Origin: Lachnospiraceae bacterium UBA7093
Lineage (GTDB): Bacteria; Bacillota; Clostridia; Lachnospirales; Lachnospiraceae
DNA length: 64,000 bases
Assembly: GCA_002492465.1 (NCBI GenBank)
Contig: DKYT01000020.1
Coordinates: 56,411-120,410, forward strand
Direction: 5' to 3'
The position numbers and the translations under genes were made by a program. Shown here piece after piece: positions 53,491 to 62,647 of the stretch (positions are counted from its first letter, which is position 1; each line of letters begins with the position of its first letter). Below the pieces are notes generated by a model, which saw only the letters and a list, made by a program, of their open reading frames with translations, ran no database searches and was not told the DNA's origin.

Positions 53491-54261
53491 TCACCGTCTC
53501 CAGAAGAGAAATGGTCTGACGGTCGCTTTCACCCTCCGCCATCTCCTGCTCCAGGGGTTTTCAAATCTGGGGTACTTTTCATTCCGTCCCCACCACTTAT
53601 GAAAGACAAAGGGCGCATCCACATCCAGGGTTTCCGGCACAGGGTGCTCATGCCCGAAGTATTTCGCCACCTCCACCGGCGCGATCTTCATCCCCGCCTC
53701 TTCGATTCTGTGTTTATTCATACAGCAAAGAAAAGCGTCCTCATTGTAAAATCCGTCCTCATCCTTTTCCCACACAAGTCCTGCCTGCCTTGGAAAATCC
53801 AGCAGACGCTTGCTACGCAGAGAAACACTGTTGCCCACTCTGCAAAGATTCCCGTAAATGTCGTGATAACAATGCTGCGTTCCCGGTTTCGGGATGGGCC
53901 ATGGGGAACCAATGTAATCGTACGCAAGAAATTCCTCCCGCCACTTTTCAGGATGAACCACGAATCCGTCGTAGTGGATCAACAGCACATAATCCGTATC
54001 AATATAATCTCCCAGCTCATAAACCATTTTATAATTAAAACAGTCAATATCCGTCAGCTTTGAAGTATGCTTATAGGTAATAGAATCCGGAAGCATCAGA
54101 GGCTTTCTGTGGGTAATCAGCACTACCTCTCCAAAGGCAATCCCCTGCATACTGTATTCCAGCGCTTTAATGGTCTCGTATACCTTTACGCTTGTCATGG
54201 CGGCAAGCGTCACGTTGGGAAGTTTTAATTTTTGCTCGGGCTGATGCCTGCTTTTATTCAT
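53491..54261 (-). CDS. DUF5672-type putative glycosyltransferase
   Basis: The 256 residues carry VTLAAMTSVKVYETIKALEYS, DYVLLIHYDGFVVHP with the DG pair of a likely donor site, YDYIGSPWPIP, GNSVSLRSKRLLDFP and NEDAFLCC. This is the pattern of DUF5672 proteins, which are thought to be GT-A type sugar transferases. The basic C terminus (WSRRWRRVKATVRP) may contact the membrane. ATG 54261 has GAGG six bases upstream; the in-frame GTG at 54273 lacks such a site. It overlaps the preceding gene by eight bases. Confidence 0.72.
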   Translation of the reverse strand: MNKSRHQPEQKLKLPNVTLAAMTSVKVYETIKALEYSMQGIAFGEVVLITHRKPLMLPDSITYKHTSKLTDIDCFNYKMVYELGDYIDTDYVLLIHYDGFVVHPEKWREEFLAYDYIGSPWPIPKPGTQHCYHDIYGNLCRVGNSVSLRSKRLLDFPRQAGLVWEKDEDGFYNEDAFLCCMNKHRIEEAGMKIAPVEVAKYFGHEHPVPETLDVDAPFVFHKWWGRNEKYPRFENPWSRRWRRVKATVRPFLFWRR

Positions 54262-55294
54262 ATCTGACCTCACTGTGTTTTCGAATCCTTCGAATCAAAG
54301 CCCTTCGAATTTTTTTCAGATAAAACCATCCATAAATCAGGCTTTTTCTTATATTCTGAAAGAATAACCTTACTTTCCCGGGTTTTTGGTTCCTTCTGGC
54401 ATACTTGGCGGATTTCTTCTTATATTCCGCCAGCTCTTCCCTGCATTCCCGGGCGTTAAAAAGCCTTCCTTTGCGATCCATGTAATGAAATAAACTGTAT
54501 ATATTCTGCTCCGATGCCCAATATCCGTCAGACACGTTATGGCGTGCCCAATATTTAGGAGCAATGGCAAATTTCAGGGTTTCGCTGGTATGCGCTGGCA
54601 GACATGCAAAAGAGGAATTGGAAAGCAACAGATAATAAGCATTCTTCAACGTTACATAATCTTTTCCAACATCAAAATGATGCGCTGGAATTCCCGGCAG
54701 AATTTTTCCCGCCGCCTCCACATCATCCGTAACGATCATAAAGTCCATGTCTGGACGTATCTTTTTCATTTGCTTCATTCCGTGTATCCAGTACTTTTTA
54801 TCAATAAACAGCTCTGGATTCCCTGTATACTCGCCTCCGCGCATATTGATAATGCACAAATTTTCTCTGCTGTATTCATAGGAATCGTATTCCGGTTTTA
54901 TCTTAAGCCATTGCTTGATCTGATCTGTATGTGAAATAAAATAAGATTCATCCTGCATATTTCCATAGATGAGCGTACCGTCTTCCACCTTTTGGAGCTT
55001 TTCATCCACTCCGGCAATATAACAGCCATGCTCCATATCATGCCGTGAATTTCCTATATAAATACGGTCTTCCCTTTCATGATAGACCTTTTTGTAATCC
55101 TCTTTCACAGATGGAACACCATAATCCAGATCCATAAAATACAAGCCCCGGTCATTATGCATGTTGTTTGCCATAATTTCTCTTCCCAAAATGCTGAAAG
55201 CCAACTGATTGTCCAGAGCAATGCATCTTGTGGTAACATAGCAAAATAACTGATTTCCCAGTCCCTGCCCTTTTAATAACTCCATTCCGATCAT
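54254..55294 (-). CDS. GT11-like putative glycosyltransferase, divergent
   Basis: The 346-residue protein has a GT11-like start (LLKGQGLGNQLFCYVTTR) and a LLLSNSSFACLPAHTSE block that equals the GT11 motif near the C terminus. At the place of HxRRGDY it reads INMRGGEYTGNP, so the His and one Arg are replaced. A very basic C-terminal tail of about 60 residues follows, probably membrane-associated. ATG 55294 is supported by GGAGG seven bases upstream. A related donor sugar is possible; strict fucosyltransferase activity is uncertain. Confidence 0.68.
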   Translation of the reverse strand: MIGMELLKGQGLGNQLFCYVTTRCIALDNQLAFSILGREIMANNMHNDRGLYFMDLDYGVPSVKEDYKKVYHEREDRIYIGNSRHDMEHGCYIAGVDEKLQKVEDGTLIYGNMQDESYFISHTDQIKQWLKIKPEYDSYEYSRENLCIINMRGGEYTGNPELFIDKKYWIHGMKQMKKIRPDMDFMIVTDDVEAAGKILPGIPAHHFDVGKDYVTLKNAYYLLLSNSSFACLPAHTSETLKFAIAPKYWARHNVSDGYWASEQNIYSLFHYMDRKGRLFNARECREELAEYKKKSAKYARRNQKPGKVRLFFQNIRKSLIYGWFYLKKIRRALIRRIRKHSEVRYE

Positions 55295-55309
55295 TTATAT
55301 CCTCCCTTT

Positions 55310-57073
55310 TTACAGGCTGGTCTCCATCAACTTTCCATCCATCACCTTATATATAATATCGCACTTTTCAATGGTATTTAATCTGTGGGCTATGATGATC
55401 ATGGTCTTTTTCCCGTGGAAGCTGTTCACTGCCTCCATCACCGCTGCCTCCGTGTCGTTGTCAAGAGCGGAGGTTGCCTCGTCAAAGACCAGAATTTCCG
55501 GATCGTTGTAGAGCGCCCGGGCAATGCCAATACGCTGTCTCTGCCCGCCTGAAAGGCGTACTCCCCTGTCCCCAATGGTAGTGTCAAGCCCCTCAGGCAA
55601 TTCCTCTATAAATTCCTTCAACTGTGCCTCCTCCAGAACCTCCCATATGCGCTTATCATCAATCTTATCGCTGTCAATACCAAAGGCAATATTGTCTCGA
55701 ATAGATTCATCAATAAGATAAATAGACTGAGGAATATAGCCTACTTGGGCAAGCCAAGATTCATAATTCTTAAAAATATTCACACCGTCGCAGGTAATCT
55801 CTCCTTCCTGGGCATGCAAAAGCCCCAGAAGCACATCCACAATGGTGGATTTTCCTGCACCGGAGGCACCTATAATACCCACTGATTTTCCTTTAGGCAC
55901 CACCATATGGGCATCCTTGAAAATTGCCTTGTCGGAATCCGGATAATGGAAACTAATATGATTCAACTCAATTTTATCTTCCAGTTTCAATTTTTCTATC
56001 TGAGAATTTGCTTTTCTCTCCGCAAGCATGGCGTCAGTTTTCATACCCTCTTGCAGATTTTCGTATACATAATCCAGGCAGGGCTGTGTATATGCGATCT
56101 CTGTAATATAGGTATTAATCCTGTTCACACTGGGTAACACTCTGATTGCCGCCACGCCAAAAGTCATAATGCTTTTTAGGATATCCTCCGCATTGCCGTC
56201 CCTTCCAATATAAACCGCCACAAAAGAAAGAACGCTGACTATAAAAACCGTTTCGATCAGAAGCCTAGGTGTATTATTTAGAACCGCATAGTTTCTTGCC
56301 ACCGTAGCGCCTACTTTGCCCGTCTCATAATAATTCCGCACAAAAAATTCTTCCCGGTTTAAAACCTTTACATCCTTAAGCCCATAAGTTGCCTGAATCC
56401 TCCACTTGGCAATCCTGGACTGAAGCGCCTGGTTTTTTGCTCCAATCCTGTTCAGCACAGGTTTCAGCACTTTCATAATGAATAAAGTCAAAATGCCAAA
56501 TACCCCAATAATAAACAAAGCCATTGCCGCATTCTGCCAAAGCAGTACCATAAAAATCAAAAAAGTTACTACCACTTCGCTTGCCAGCTGAAGCAGCGCC
56601 AAGATCAAGGAATAGGTTTGAGGAATATCACTGTCTGTAATGCGGAACACCGTTGGAATGTCAGCTCCCAAATATTTCTCATAAGGTCTGTTTAAAAATT
56701 CAGCCATAACCCTGCTAATCATTTGATTTCTATTTTGCGTAATAAAAGAATTCTGTTTATAAGTTAAAAATAGAATATATAGATTTTTGATCACATAGAC
56801 CACCATCAGACCAATCAATAAAGCGTTGGTCAGCTGTCCCACCTCCTGAATATGCAGAAGGTCGCAAACATTTTGAAGAATCTTGTACCGTTCAACATAT
56901 TTCTGCAGCTCCTCAGGCGTCAAAAAAGCCGTTACTACCGGAATCATCGCACTGACCCCAAGAGTTTCCAAAATGCCGCCAATAAAAATCATGACGCCTA
57001 GTATAAACAACTGGAGCTTTTGTTTTTTATCCAGTATATAGCCAATTTTATGAAATAAATTTACCTTCTTCAT
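55310..57073 (-). CDS. ABC transporter, fused permease and ATPase (PglK/MsbA-like flippase)
   Basis: The 587 residues have a six-helix N-terminal half and a nucleotide-binding domain with Walker A GASGAGKSTIVD, signature LSGGQRQRIGIARAL and Walker B ILVFDEATSALD. Similarity with 28617-30392 extends over the full length. It is the first gene behind the promoter at 57114-57142 and has an AAAGGAG ribosome site. Probably it flips a lipid-linked oligosaccharide, in parallel with Wzx. Confidence 0.88.
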   Translation of the reverse strand: MKKVNLFHKIGYILDKKQKLQLFILGVMIFIGGILETLGVSAMIPVVTAFLTPEELQKYVERYKILQNVCDLLHIQEVGQLTNALLIGLMVVYVIKNLYILFLTYKQNSFITQNRNQMISRVMAEFLNRPYEKYLGADIPTVFRITDSDIPQTYSLILALLQLASEVVVTFLIFMVLLWQNAAMALFIIGVFGILTLFIMKVLKPVLNRIGAKNQALQSRIAKWRIQATYGLKDVKVLNREEFFVRNYYETGKVGATVARNYAVLNNTPRLLIETVFIVSVLSFVAVYIGRDGNAEDILKSIMTFGVAAIRVLPSVNRINTYITEIAYTQPCLDYVYENLQEGMKTDAMLAERKANSQIEKLKLEDKIELNHISFHYPDSDKAIFKDAHMVVPKGKSVGIIGASGAGKSTIVDVLLGLLHAQEGEITCDGVNIFKNYESWLAQVGYIPQSIYLIDESIRDNIAFGIDSDKIDDKRIWEVLEEAQLKEFIEELPEGLDTTIGDRGVRLSGGQRQRIGIARALYNDPEILVFDEATSALDNDTEAAVMEAVNSFHGKKTMIIIAHRLNTIEKCDIIYKVMDGKLMETSL

Positions 57074-57113
57074 GAATCTCCTTTTTCCTTGTAAACTGTC
57101 TTATTGGTGTAAA

Positions 57114-57142
57114 ATTATACCATACAATACTTTTGCAGGCAA
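57114..57142 (-). promoter_or_regulatory. Sigma-A promoter of the large glycan operon
   Basis: On the minus strand TTGCCT, a spacer of 17 bases and a perfect TATAAT lie about 40-70 bases before the ATG at 57073. The spacer contains GCAAAAGTATTG and an extended -10 TATGG. Downstream genes from 57073 to at least 42507 are packed without gaps over 50 bases, so this promoter may serve a very long transcript. Confidence 0.7.
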
Positions 57143-57167
57143 ATTTTACGACAATACAAGCCTTTCC

Positions 57168-58187
57168 TCACGTGACTCTGCGCTGCCGCAAAGGTATGAT
57201 CAATTTATCATAAAGCTTTGCAATTCCATAGTAAATGCCCGGCGAACATAAGGCGAGTTTCATTCTGACTCTGTCTCCCCGGGCAACATAAGTATTCTCA
57301 TAAATCCCTTTAATTTCTTTTTCCTCGTTTTTCAGGAAAGTCATCAATTCCCTTCCGGAAGCTTTCATCCCCCTGTCCCTGAAATCCACATAGTAAAACA
57401 GCATCTTACGATAAAACTGGTAAGAAGCCTGCTTCGCCAATTCTTCCATTCCAATTGCCTTAAGATAAGAAGCCTGCTCCTTCCAAAAGGGGATCTCATC
57501 CTGAAAACGTCTCTCATGGAGACGGCTGTTCATAATACTCTCTTTTCGGTCCACCGTGTAATTATAATAAGGAGTATCTAAAAATACGCACTTGGAAGCT
57601 TTCGTAAGCGCCCACGTCGTATACATAATATCCTCCGATTTCCGCCCCTCCGGAAATCGGATATCCTGAATCACATTTTTCTCGAAAAGCTTACTCCATA
57701 CAGAATGGTAGATGTGATACTGGGGATGCCCGTTGATATATAAGTCCAACGTCTGCTCCCTGTCAAGTTCCAGAACTTTACCAGTAGGACAAATCTCCTC
57801 TGCGCCTTCTCCCACTTGCCTATATGCGCATATAGCGATCTGCGCCCCGGTATTCAGACATGCATTCAACATCTTCTCGTACATGTCCTTCTCTATCCAG
57901 TCATCTCCGTCCACATAACCGATATATTTCCCCTTTGCAAGCTCCAAGCCTGCGTTCCGCGCTGCTGAAGGACCTCCGTTTTTTCGATGGATTACCAAAA
58001 CAGAAGTATATCTTTCCGCATACTCGTCACACAGACGGGACGTACCATCATCAGAGCCGTCGTCTACCAAAATAACCTCTATGGATTGGTAGGTCTGCGC
58101 CAACAAGCTGTCCACACATCTTGGAAGGTACTTCTCAATATTATACGCAGTTACAATAACTGAAATCAATGGGTCATTTCGTTTCAT
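57168..58187 (-). CDS. Glycosyltransferase family 2
   Basis: The 339-residue enzyme shows ISVIVTAYNIEKYLPRCVDS, ILVDDGSDDGTSRL, GGPSAARNAGLELAKGKYIG and VDGDDWIEKD, followed by the accessory helical region with EGRKSEDIMYTTWAL. The start overlaps the upstream GT11 gene by 14 bases. It is the last gene of the three-gene unit that begins at 60090; the promoter for the next gene follows within 60 bases. Confidence 0.9.
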   Translation of the reverse strand: MKRNDPLISVIVTAYNIEKYLPRCVDSLLAQTYQSIEVILVDDGSDDGTSRLCDEYAERYTSVLVIHRKNGGPSAARNAGLELAKGKYIGYVDGDDWIEKDMYEKMLNACLNTGAQIAICAYRQVGEGAEEICPTGKVLELDREQTLDLYINGHPQYHIYHSVWSKLFEKNVIQDIRFPEGRKSEDIMYTTWALTKASKCVFLDTPYYNYTVDRKESIMNSRLHERRFQDEIPFWKEQASYLKAIGMEELAKQASYQFYRKMLFYYVDFRDRGMKASGRELMTFLKNEEKEIKGIYENTYVARGDRVRMKLALCSPGIYYGIAKLYDKLIIPLRQRRVT

Positions 58188-59109
58188 TTTTTATCAACTC
58201 ACCCTTCGGAGAAATCTGAATCATCGTTTCTGTATAAATATCCCTGCTGTCCTGATTATTGAACCATACTGAGGGAGAAATCATCTGTTTATCCTTCGAA
58301 GGATTCAGCCATGCCCCCCACCAGCTAAAGCTGGAATTGGCAAGAATGTGATGCTTGCAACGACTCATCAACAGCATGTCCAGATAGCCAGTGTTTTCTG
58401 TAGTGCCTTCTATAACTACAAACCTGCTCTCATCCAAAGATTCTGTTTCCCTGCAAAGCCTCGAAATCCATGCCTTCACCCATTCAATATCGTTGCTAAA
58501 AACAAAAAAAAGAGCCTCCGGATAGTCCTCCAGCATCCTCTTTACCGCGCTTTGGTAATAAGCCTCTGTGCAAATCCCCCCAAACACCTGGCTGGTGGTA
58601 AGATAATCTCCCCTGCGCACATGAATAGATATGGACAAAGAACTTTGAATCCTCTCCAGATGCCTTTCCATTTTCTCTTTAACTCCCTCGTCCAGCCCTT
58701 CCCAAATAAGGCTCGAAAAGACAAACGCCTTCCGTACCTGTTCTTCAATATCCTTAAAATATTTTTCACTTTGAAAATAGCCAGTCAGGTAGGCGGGATC
58801 CTTCTCCAACACCAATCTGTCAAAATTACAATCCTTTTCATGATACTCCAGGGTTCTTCTTCCAAACAGCTTCCTTCTGATGCGATGGGACAACTTTAAA
58901 AAGCCATCGGTTATTTCATTGATCTCCCTGTCGCTTGCCCTGGGATAAGAAATATCGAATACCCAAAGCATAATAGGTCTGGCATTTTCCAGCCGGTACT
59001 CGGAGACATCGTCAAATTTTACTTCCCTCCCCATGGCGCAAAGCTTCAAATACAATGCATACTGGAACATCTGGTTACCCAGACCTCCTGTCATTCTGAT
59101 AATATCCAT
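58174..59109 (-). CDS. Alpha-1,2-fucosyltransferase (GT11)
   Basis: This 311-residue protein has RMTGGLGNQMFQYALYLKL, ISIHVRRGDYLTTSQVFGG with an intact GDP-fucose motif, FFVFSNDIEWVKAW and CKHHILANSSFSWWGAWLN. It is a tandem paralogue of the following entry (similar over the full length, including RIRRKLFGRR), though only this copy keeps the canonical HxRRGDY. It presumably fucosylates the repeat unit. Confidence 0.93.
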   Translation of the reverse strand: MDIIRMTGGLGNQMFQYALYLKLCAMGREVKFDDVSEYRLENARPIMLWVFDISYPRASDREINEITDGFLKLSHRIRRKLFGRRTLEYHEKDCNFDRLVLEKDPAYLTGYFQSEKYFKDIEEQVRKAFVFSSLIWEGLDEGVKEKMERHLERIQSSLSISIHVRRGDYLTTSQVFGGICTEAYYQSAVKRMLEDYPEALFFVFSNDIEWVKAWISRLCRETESLDESRFVVIEGTTENTGYLDMLLMSRCKHHILANSSFSWWGAWLNPSKDKQMISPSVWFNNQDSRDIYTETMIQISPKGELIKNETK

Positions 59110-59133
59110 AATCGAAAATGCTTCCTCATTCTT

Positions 59134-60090
59134 CTATTTTGCCACACCGCTCACCTTGCCTTGAGCATCCACCAGCGTCATGCCGCTGAAATAGACATCG
59201 TTGCTTTCCTTGCCATTCATCCACCGGCTTGGCGCAACTACAAGCTTGTCCGGATTGTGATTGATCCATGCTGCCCACCAGCTGAAACTGGAATTCGATA
59301 TAATATTATGTTTGCACTTGCTCATCAGCAGCATATCCAAATAGCCGGTATATTCTGTATTTGCTTCTACCATCACAAAACGCTTTTCCAGCGCTTGTAT
59401 TTCTTCCCTGCTCATATCTTCTCGGATCTGGCTTCCAATTAAATTTTCCGCCCATTTCTTTACCCATTTAGGCTCGTTGCTGAAAATAAAGAAAGTGGCT
59501 TCCGGACATTTCTCCTGCAAAAAGTGTACTGCGCCTTCATAGTATTTTTCCGTACAAATTCCCTCGTACAGCTCCGCCTCCCGGCGTGAATCGCTGCGGT
59601 ACATATGGAGTCCTATGGAATGGGTAGCTTCTATGGCATCCAAACATGTTCTGGTACTTCCATAAAGATCCTCCGGTAAATGCATATCCTCTAAAGAGGG
59701 AAAATGATACAACTTCCTTACCTCATCCGCTATATCTGCAAAGTATTTCTCACTCTGAAAATTGCCCCGCAAATACATAGACTCAAACTGAAGTACTCTG
59801 GGGTCGTAAAATCCCTCCTCATAATATTCGATGGCTCTTCTGCCAAAAAGTTTTCTTCTGATCCGCTTCAACGGATCCATGGAACCATCTGTAAAAACCA
59901 CAATTTCATCCCATGTTGCCCTTGGATAATCGATGCCAAACAGGGCGAGCATAATGGGACGAGTGCTTTCGCTCCGATATTCATTGATATCGTCAAATTT
60001 CACTTCTTTTCCCAATGAACGGAGTTTCAAGTACAAAGCATACTGAAACATCTGATTTCCTAAACCTCCGGACATTCTGATTATGTTCAT
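59134..60090 (-). CDS. GT11-family glycosyltransferase with altered donor motif
   Basis: The 318 residues begin with RMSGGLGNQMFQYALYLKLR and end with CKHNIISNSSFSWWAAWIN, so the GT11 fold is clear. At the donor motif it has IGLHMYRSDSRREAELYEG in place of HxRRGDY, which removes one Arg, the Gly and the Tyr. Change of donor or loss of activity may follow. It is the first gene after the promoter at 60128-60156, with AGAGGT as ribosome site, and 24 bases from its paralogue. Confidence 0.85.
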   Translation of the reverse strand: MNIIRMSGGLGNQMFQYALYLKLRSLGKEVKFDDINEYRSESTRPIMLALFGIDYPRATWDEIVVFTDGSMDPLKRIRRKLFGRRAIEYYEEGFYDPRVLQFESMYLRGNFQSEKYFADIADEVRKLYHFPSLEDMHLPEDLYGSTRTCLDAIEATHSIGLHMYRSDSRREAELYEGICTEKYYEGAVHFLQEKCPEATFFIFSNEPKWVKKWAENLIGSQIREDMSREEIQALEKRFVMVEANTEYTGYLDMLLMSKCKHNIISNSSFSWWAAWINHNPDKLVVAPSRWMNGKESNDVYFSGMTLVDAQGKVSGVAK

Positions 60091-60127
60091 GGTTATACCT
60101 CTTATTTCCTACTTTGTTAATTTATTA

Positions 60128-60156
60128 ATTTTAACATACTTTCATTCCTCCCACAA
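60128..60156 (-). promoter_or_regulatory. Putative sigma-A promoter for the GT11-GT11-GT2 unit
   Basis: On the minus strand TTGTGG and TAAAAT are 17 bases apart, about 40-65 bases before the ATG at 60090. The spacer ends in GAAAGTATGT, the element also present in the divergent promoter 60170-60198. The intergenic region is 149 bases and has no other content. Confidence 0.55.
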
Positions 60157-60169
60157 GAAATATTGTATA

Positions 60170-60198
60170 TTGCAGGGGTTACAAAAGTATGCTAAGAT
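60170..60198 (+). promoter_or_regulatory. Putative sigma-A promoter for the O-methyltransferase operon
   Basis: TTGCAG, 17 bases and TAAGAT precede the ATG at 60240 by about 42 bases. The spacer ends in CAAAAGTATGC. The ribosome site AAGGAGA at 60224-60230 is nine bases from the start codon. It is back to back with the minus-strand promoter at 60128-60156, which allows joint control. Confidence 0.55.
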
Positions 60199-60239
60199 GT
60201 TTCAAAAGTTAATTTTATAGCAAAAGGAGACCGCCCTTT

Positions 60240-61136
60240 ATGACTCAGACGCTCAAAAAGATGCGAAAAGTATATACCCATTACATGGATCGGATTCTTT
60301 ATAAATATTACAGACATAAGCTGGCATCCCAGGGACGCAAGACAAGTATATCGGACGACAATTCTTATCCCGTAGTGTGTTATATGGCATCCAAAAATGA
60401 ACGTTTCTTTCAGGGTTTTAGAAGGAATTCCACGTACAATGACATTTTAGAACACGTCTCCCAGTCCCAGGGACAGGCATATCTGGACATTATCAGTCAA
60501 AGGGAAGCGCTTCCCTTCTCTGATGAAGAATGGGATCATTTTCACGAAAATGACCTGTACGGCAATCCTGTAACTTTCCCTTATACCATCAATGGGCGCG
60601 CTCTGGTTTTTTCACCCACCACTCTGCGTTATGTTAAAGTACTTCAGGATATTGAACTTTTATTTGACACCCGGCAGATCCGGTCTATTGCCGAGATCGG
60701 CATTGGCTACGCAGGGGAATGCCGGATCATGGCAAGTTATCTAAAGAATCTGGAGAGCTACTCCCTGTTCGATCTCCCCGAGGTTCTTGGTTTGGCAAAA
60801 AAATACCTTGGTAAGTTTGGAAAAAGCATTATTGGAAAAACTAAATTTGTAGATGGAACACGTATCGAAGTAGACGAGTCTTACGATTTTGTCATGAGTA
60901 ATTATGCTTTTTCAGAGTTGGTTCGGGACATTCAGGATATTTATCTGCATAAAGTCATCTTAAAGTCTAAAGCAGGCTACATTACTTGGAATTCTCTTTC
61001 CTGCGATACGCTGGACGGTTATAGTCTTGACGCTCTTTTGGAAAAAATTCCCGGATCCGCCGTCATCCCTGAGGAACCTTTAACCAAGGAAAAAAACTGT
61101 ATTATTGTCTGGGGCACAAAGACACAGGGGCATTAG
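60240..61136 (+). CDS. Putative sugar O-methyltransferase
   Basis: The 298-residue protein has the SAM-binding sequence IAEIGIGYAGECRIMA near 152-167, SLFDLPEVLGLAKKYL as the second strand with its acidic end, and YDFVMSNYAFSELVRD, together typical of the family described as putative sugar O-methyltransferase (TIGR04371 type). It would methylate a hydroxyl of the glycan or its terminal sugar. It is the first gene of a plus-strand operon with MBOAT and SGNH genes, thus a decoration operon. Confidence 0.8.
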   Translation: MTQTLKKMRKVYTHYMDRILYKYYRHKLASQGRKTSISDDNSYPVVCYMASKNERFFQGFRRNSTYNDILEHVSQSQGQAYLDIISQREALPFSDEEWDHFHENDLYGNPVTFPYTINGRALVFSPTTLRYVKVLQDIELLFDTRQIRSIAEIGIGYAGECRIMASYLKNLESYSLFDLPEVLGLAKKYLGKFGKSIIGKTKFVDGTRIEVDESYDFVMSNYAFSELVRDIQDIYLHKVILKSKAGYITWNSLSCDTLDGYSLDALLEKIPGSAVIPEEPLTKEKNCIIVWGTKTQGH

Positions 61137-61146
61137 GAGATTCACC

Positions 61147-62610
61147 ATGCTATTTAATTCCTACATTTTTATATTTCTGTTTTTTCCATTAACCTTAATC
61201 GGATATTATGGGTTCAATCGTGCCGGAATGTACAAATCCGCCCTTGCCTTTCTGACTGCCATGTCCCTGTGGTTTTACGGCTATAACAATATTTATTATC
61301 TGGCAATTTTAGTGATCAGCATTCTGGCAAATTATTTTCTGTCCTCCTGTATGGTACACGCTTCCAAAAGGCATTTTAAACAGGTTTTTCTGGGTATCTC
61401 TCTTTTTGTGAACATTGGTATTCTGTTTTACTTTAAATACTTTGATTTCTTTATTGAAAACCTGAATTCCGTACTTTCGTTAAATCTTCCTTTATTAAGA
61501 CTGATTCTGCCCCTGGGCATCAGCTTTTTCACCTTCCAGCAGCTGTCCTATGCCATCGATTCTTACAAAGGCGAATGCGAAAGCTACAGTTTTCTGGAAT
61601 ATGCGGCTTACATTTCCTTCTTTCCCCAATTGATCGCGGGACCTATCGTCTATCACAGCGAACTGATTCCCCAGTTCCGGGATCTGGACCGCCGAAAGCT
61701 GCGCTTTGAAAATCTGAGCAGGGGCATTTATGCTTTTTCTCTGGGTCTTGCCAAAAAGGTGCTGATTGCAGATACCTTTTCCAAGGTGGTAACCGTCGGC
61801 TACGGCGCTATCACAGAGTTGAATACGCCCAGCGCGATTCTTGTAATGGTCTGCTATTCCCTCCAAATTTATTTTGATTTCAGCGGTTATTGCGATATGG
61901 CGTACGGCATGAGCTATATGCTGGGCATAGAGCTTCCCTTCAATTTCAACTCCCCCTATAAAGCACAGTCCATTTCTGATTTCTGGGACAGATGGCACAT
62001 GACTCTGACAAGATTTTTTACCCGGTATGTCTATATCCCCTTAGGCGGAAACAGGTGCTCAAAAGCAAGAAACTGCCTGAACGTGTTGATTGTTTTTCTG
62101 GTAAGCGGTCTGTGGCATGGCGCCAACTGGACCTTCATTCTCTGGGGTGCACTGCACGGCGCTCTTTCCGTGGCGGAGCGGCTCCTCCCTATTCCCAGCC
62201 AAAAGGTGCCGCGTTTTTTGAAAACAGGCATTACCTTTTTGCTGGTCACCTTTGCATGGAGTCTCTTTCGGGCGAATTCCTTAACCGACGCCGGGCTGCT
62301 GTGGGGGCAGCTGCTGCATGGCGGTTTGGGTCCTGTCTACCAGCCTGTCACAGATAAATTCATGGATCTGGTGGAAATGAGCTTTCTATACAGGGCAGGA
62401 CTGGGCGGCATCATGACCCGTTATCCCTGGATGCCGGTTACCGCCTTTACCCTCATAACTCTGTCCTGCTGCTTCACCCTGAAAAATACCCAGGAAAAAG
62501 CGGCACAAATGAAATTTACCAACCGCAGGCTTTTGACAGTGGTCATACTTCTGCTCTGGAGCATTGTATCCCTGTCAGAAATAAGTGAATTCCTATACTT
62601 TAACTTTTAA
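61147..62610 (+). CDS. MBOAT O-acyltransferase (DltB/AlgI family)
   Basis: Start ATG 61147 has AGGAG seven bases upstream and gives 487 residues, the same length as the paralogue at 24440-25903. Key blocks are GISFFTFQQLSYAIDSYKG, PQLIAGPIVYHSE, YFDFSGYCDMAYG, WDRWHMTLTRFFTRYVYIPLGGNR and VSGLWHGANWTFILWGALHG with the catalytic His. About eleven membrane helices are expected. It transfers an acyl group across the membrane in partnership with the next gene product. Confidence 0.93.
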   Translation: MLFNSYIFIFLFFPLTLIGYYGFNRAGMYKSALAFLTAMSLWFYGYNNIYYLAILVISILANYFLSSCMVHASKRHFKQVFLGISLFVNIGILFYFKYFDFFIENLNSVLSLNLPLLRLILPLGISFFTFQQLSYAIDSYKGECESYSFLEYAAYISFFPQLIAGPIVYHSELIPQFRDLDRRKLRFENLSRGIYAFSLGLAKKVLIADTFSKVVTVGYGAITELNTPSAILVMVCYSLQIYFDFSGYCDMAYGMSYMLGIELPFNFNSPYKAQSISDFWDRWHMTLTRFFTRYVYIPLGGNRCSKARNCLNVLIVFLVSGLWHGANWTFILWGALHGALSVAERLLPIPSQKVPRFLKTGITFLLVTFAWSLFRANSLTDAGLLWGQLLHGGLGPVYQPVTDKFMDLVEMSFLYRAGLGGIMTRYPWMPVTAFTLITLSCCFTLKNTQEKAAQMKFTNRRLLTVVILLLWSIVSLSEISEFLYFNF

Positions 62611-62647
62611 TAGATCCGGAATGAGAAATGAGAGAAGGAGGTAAGAT

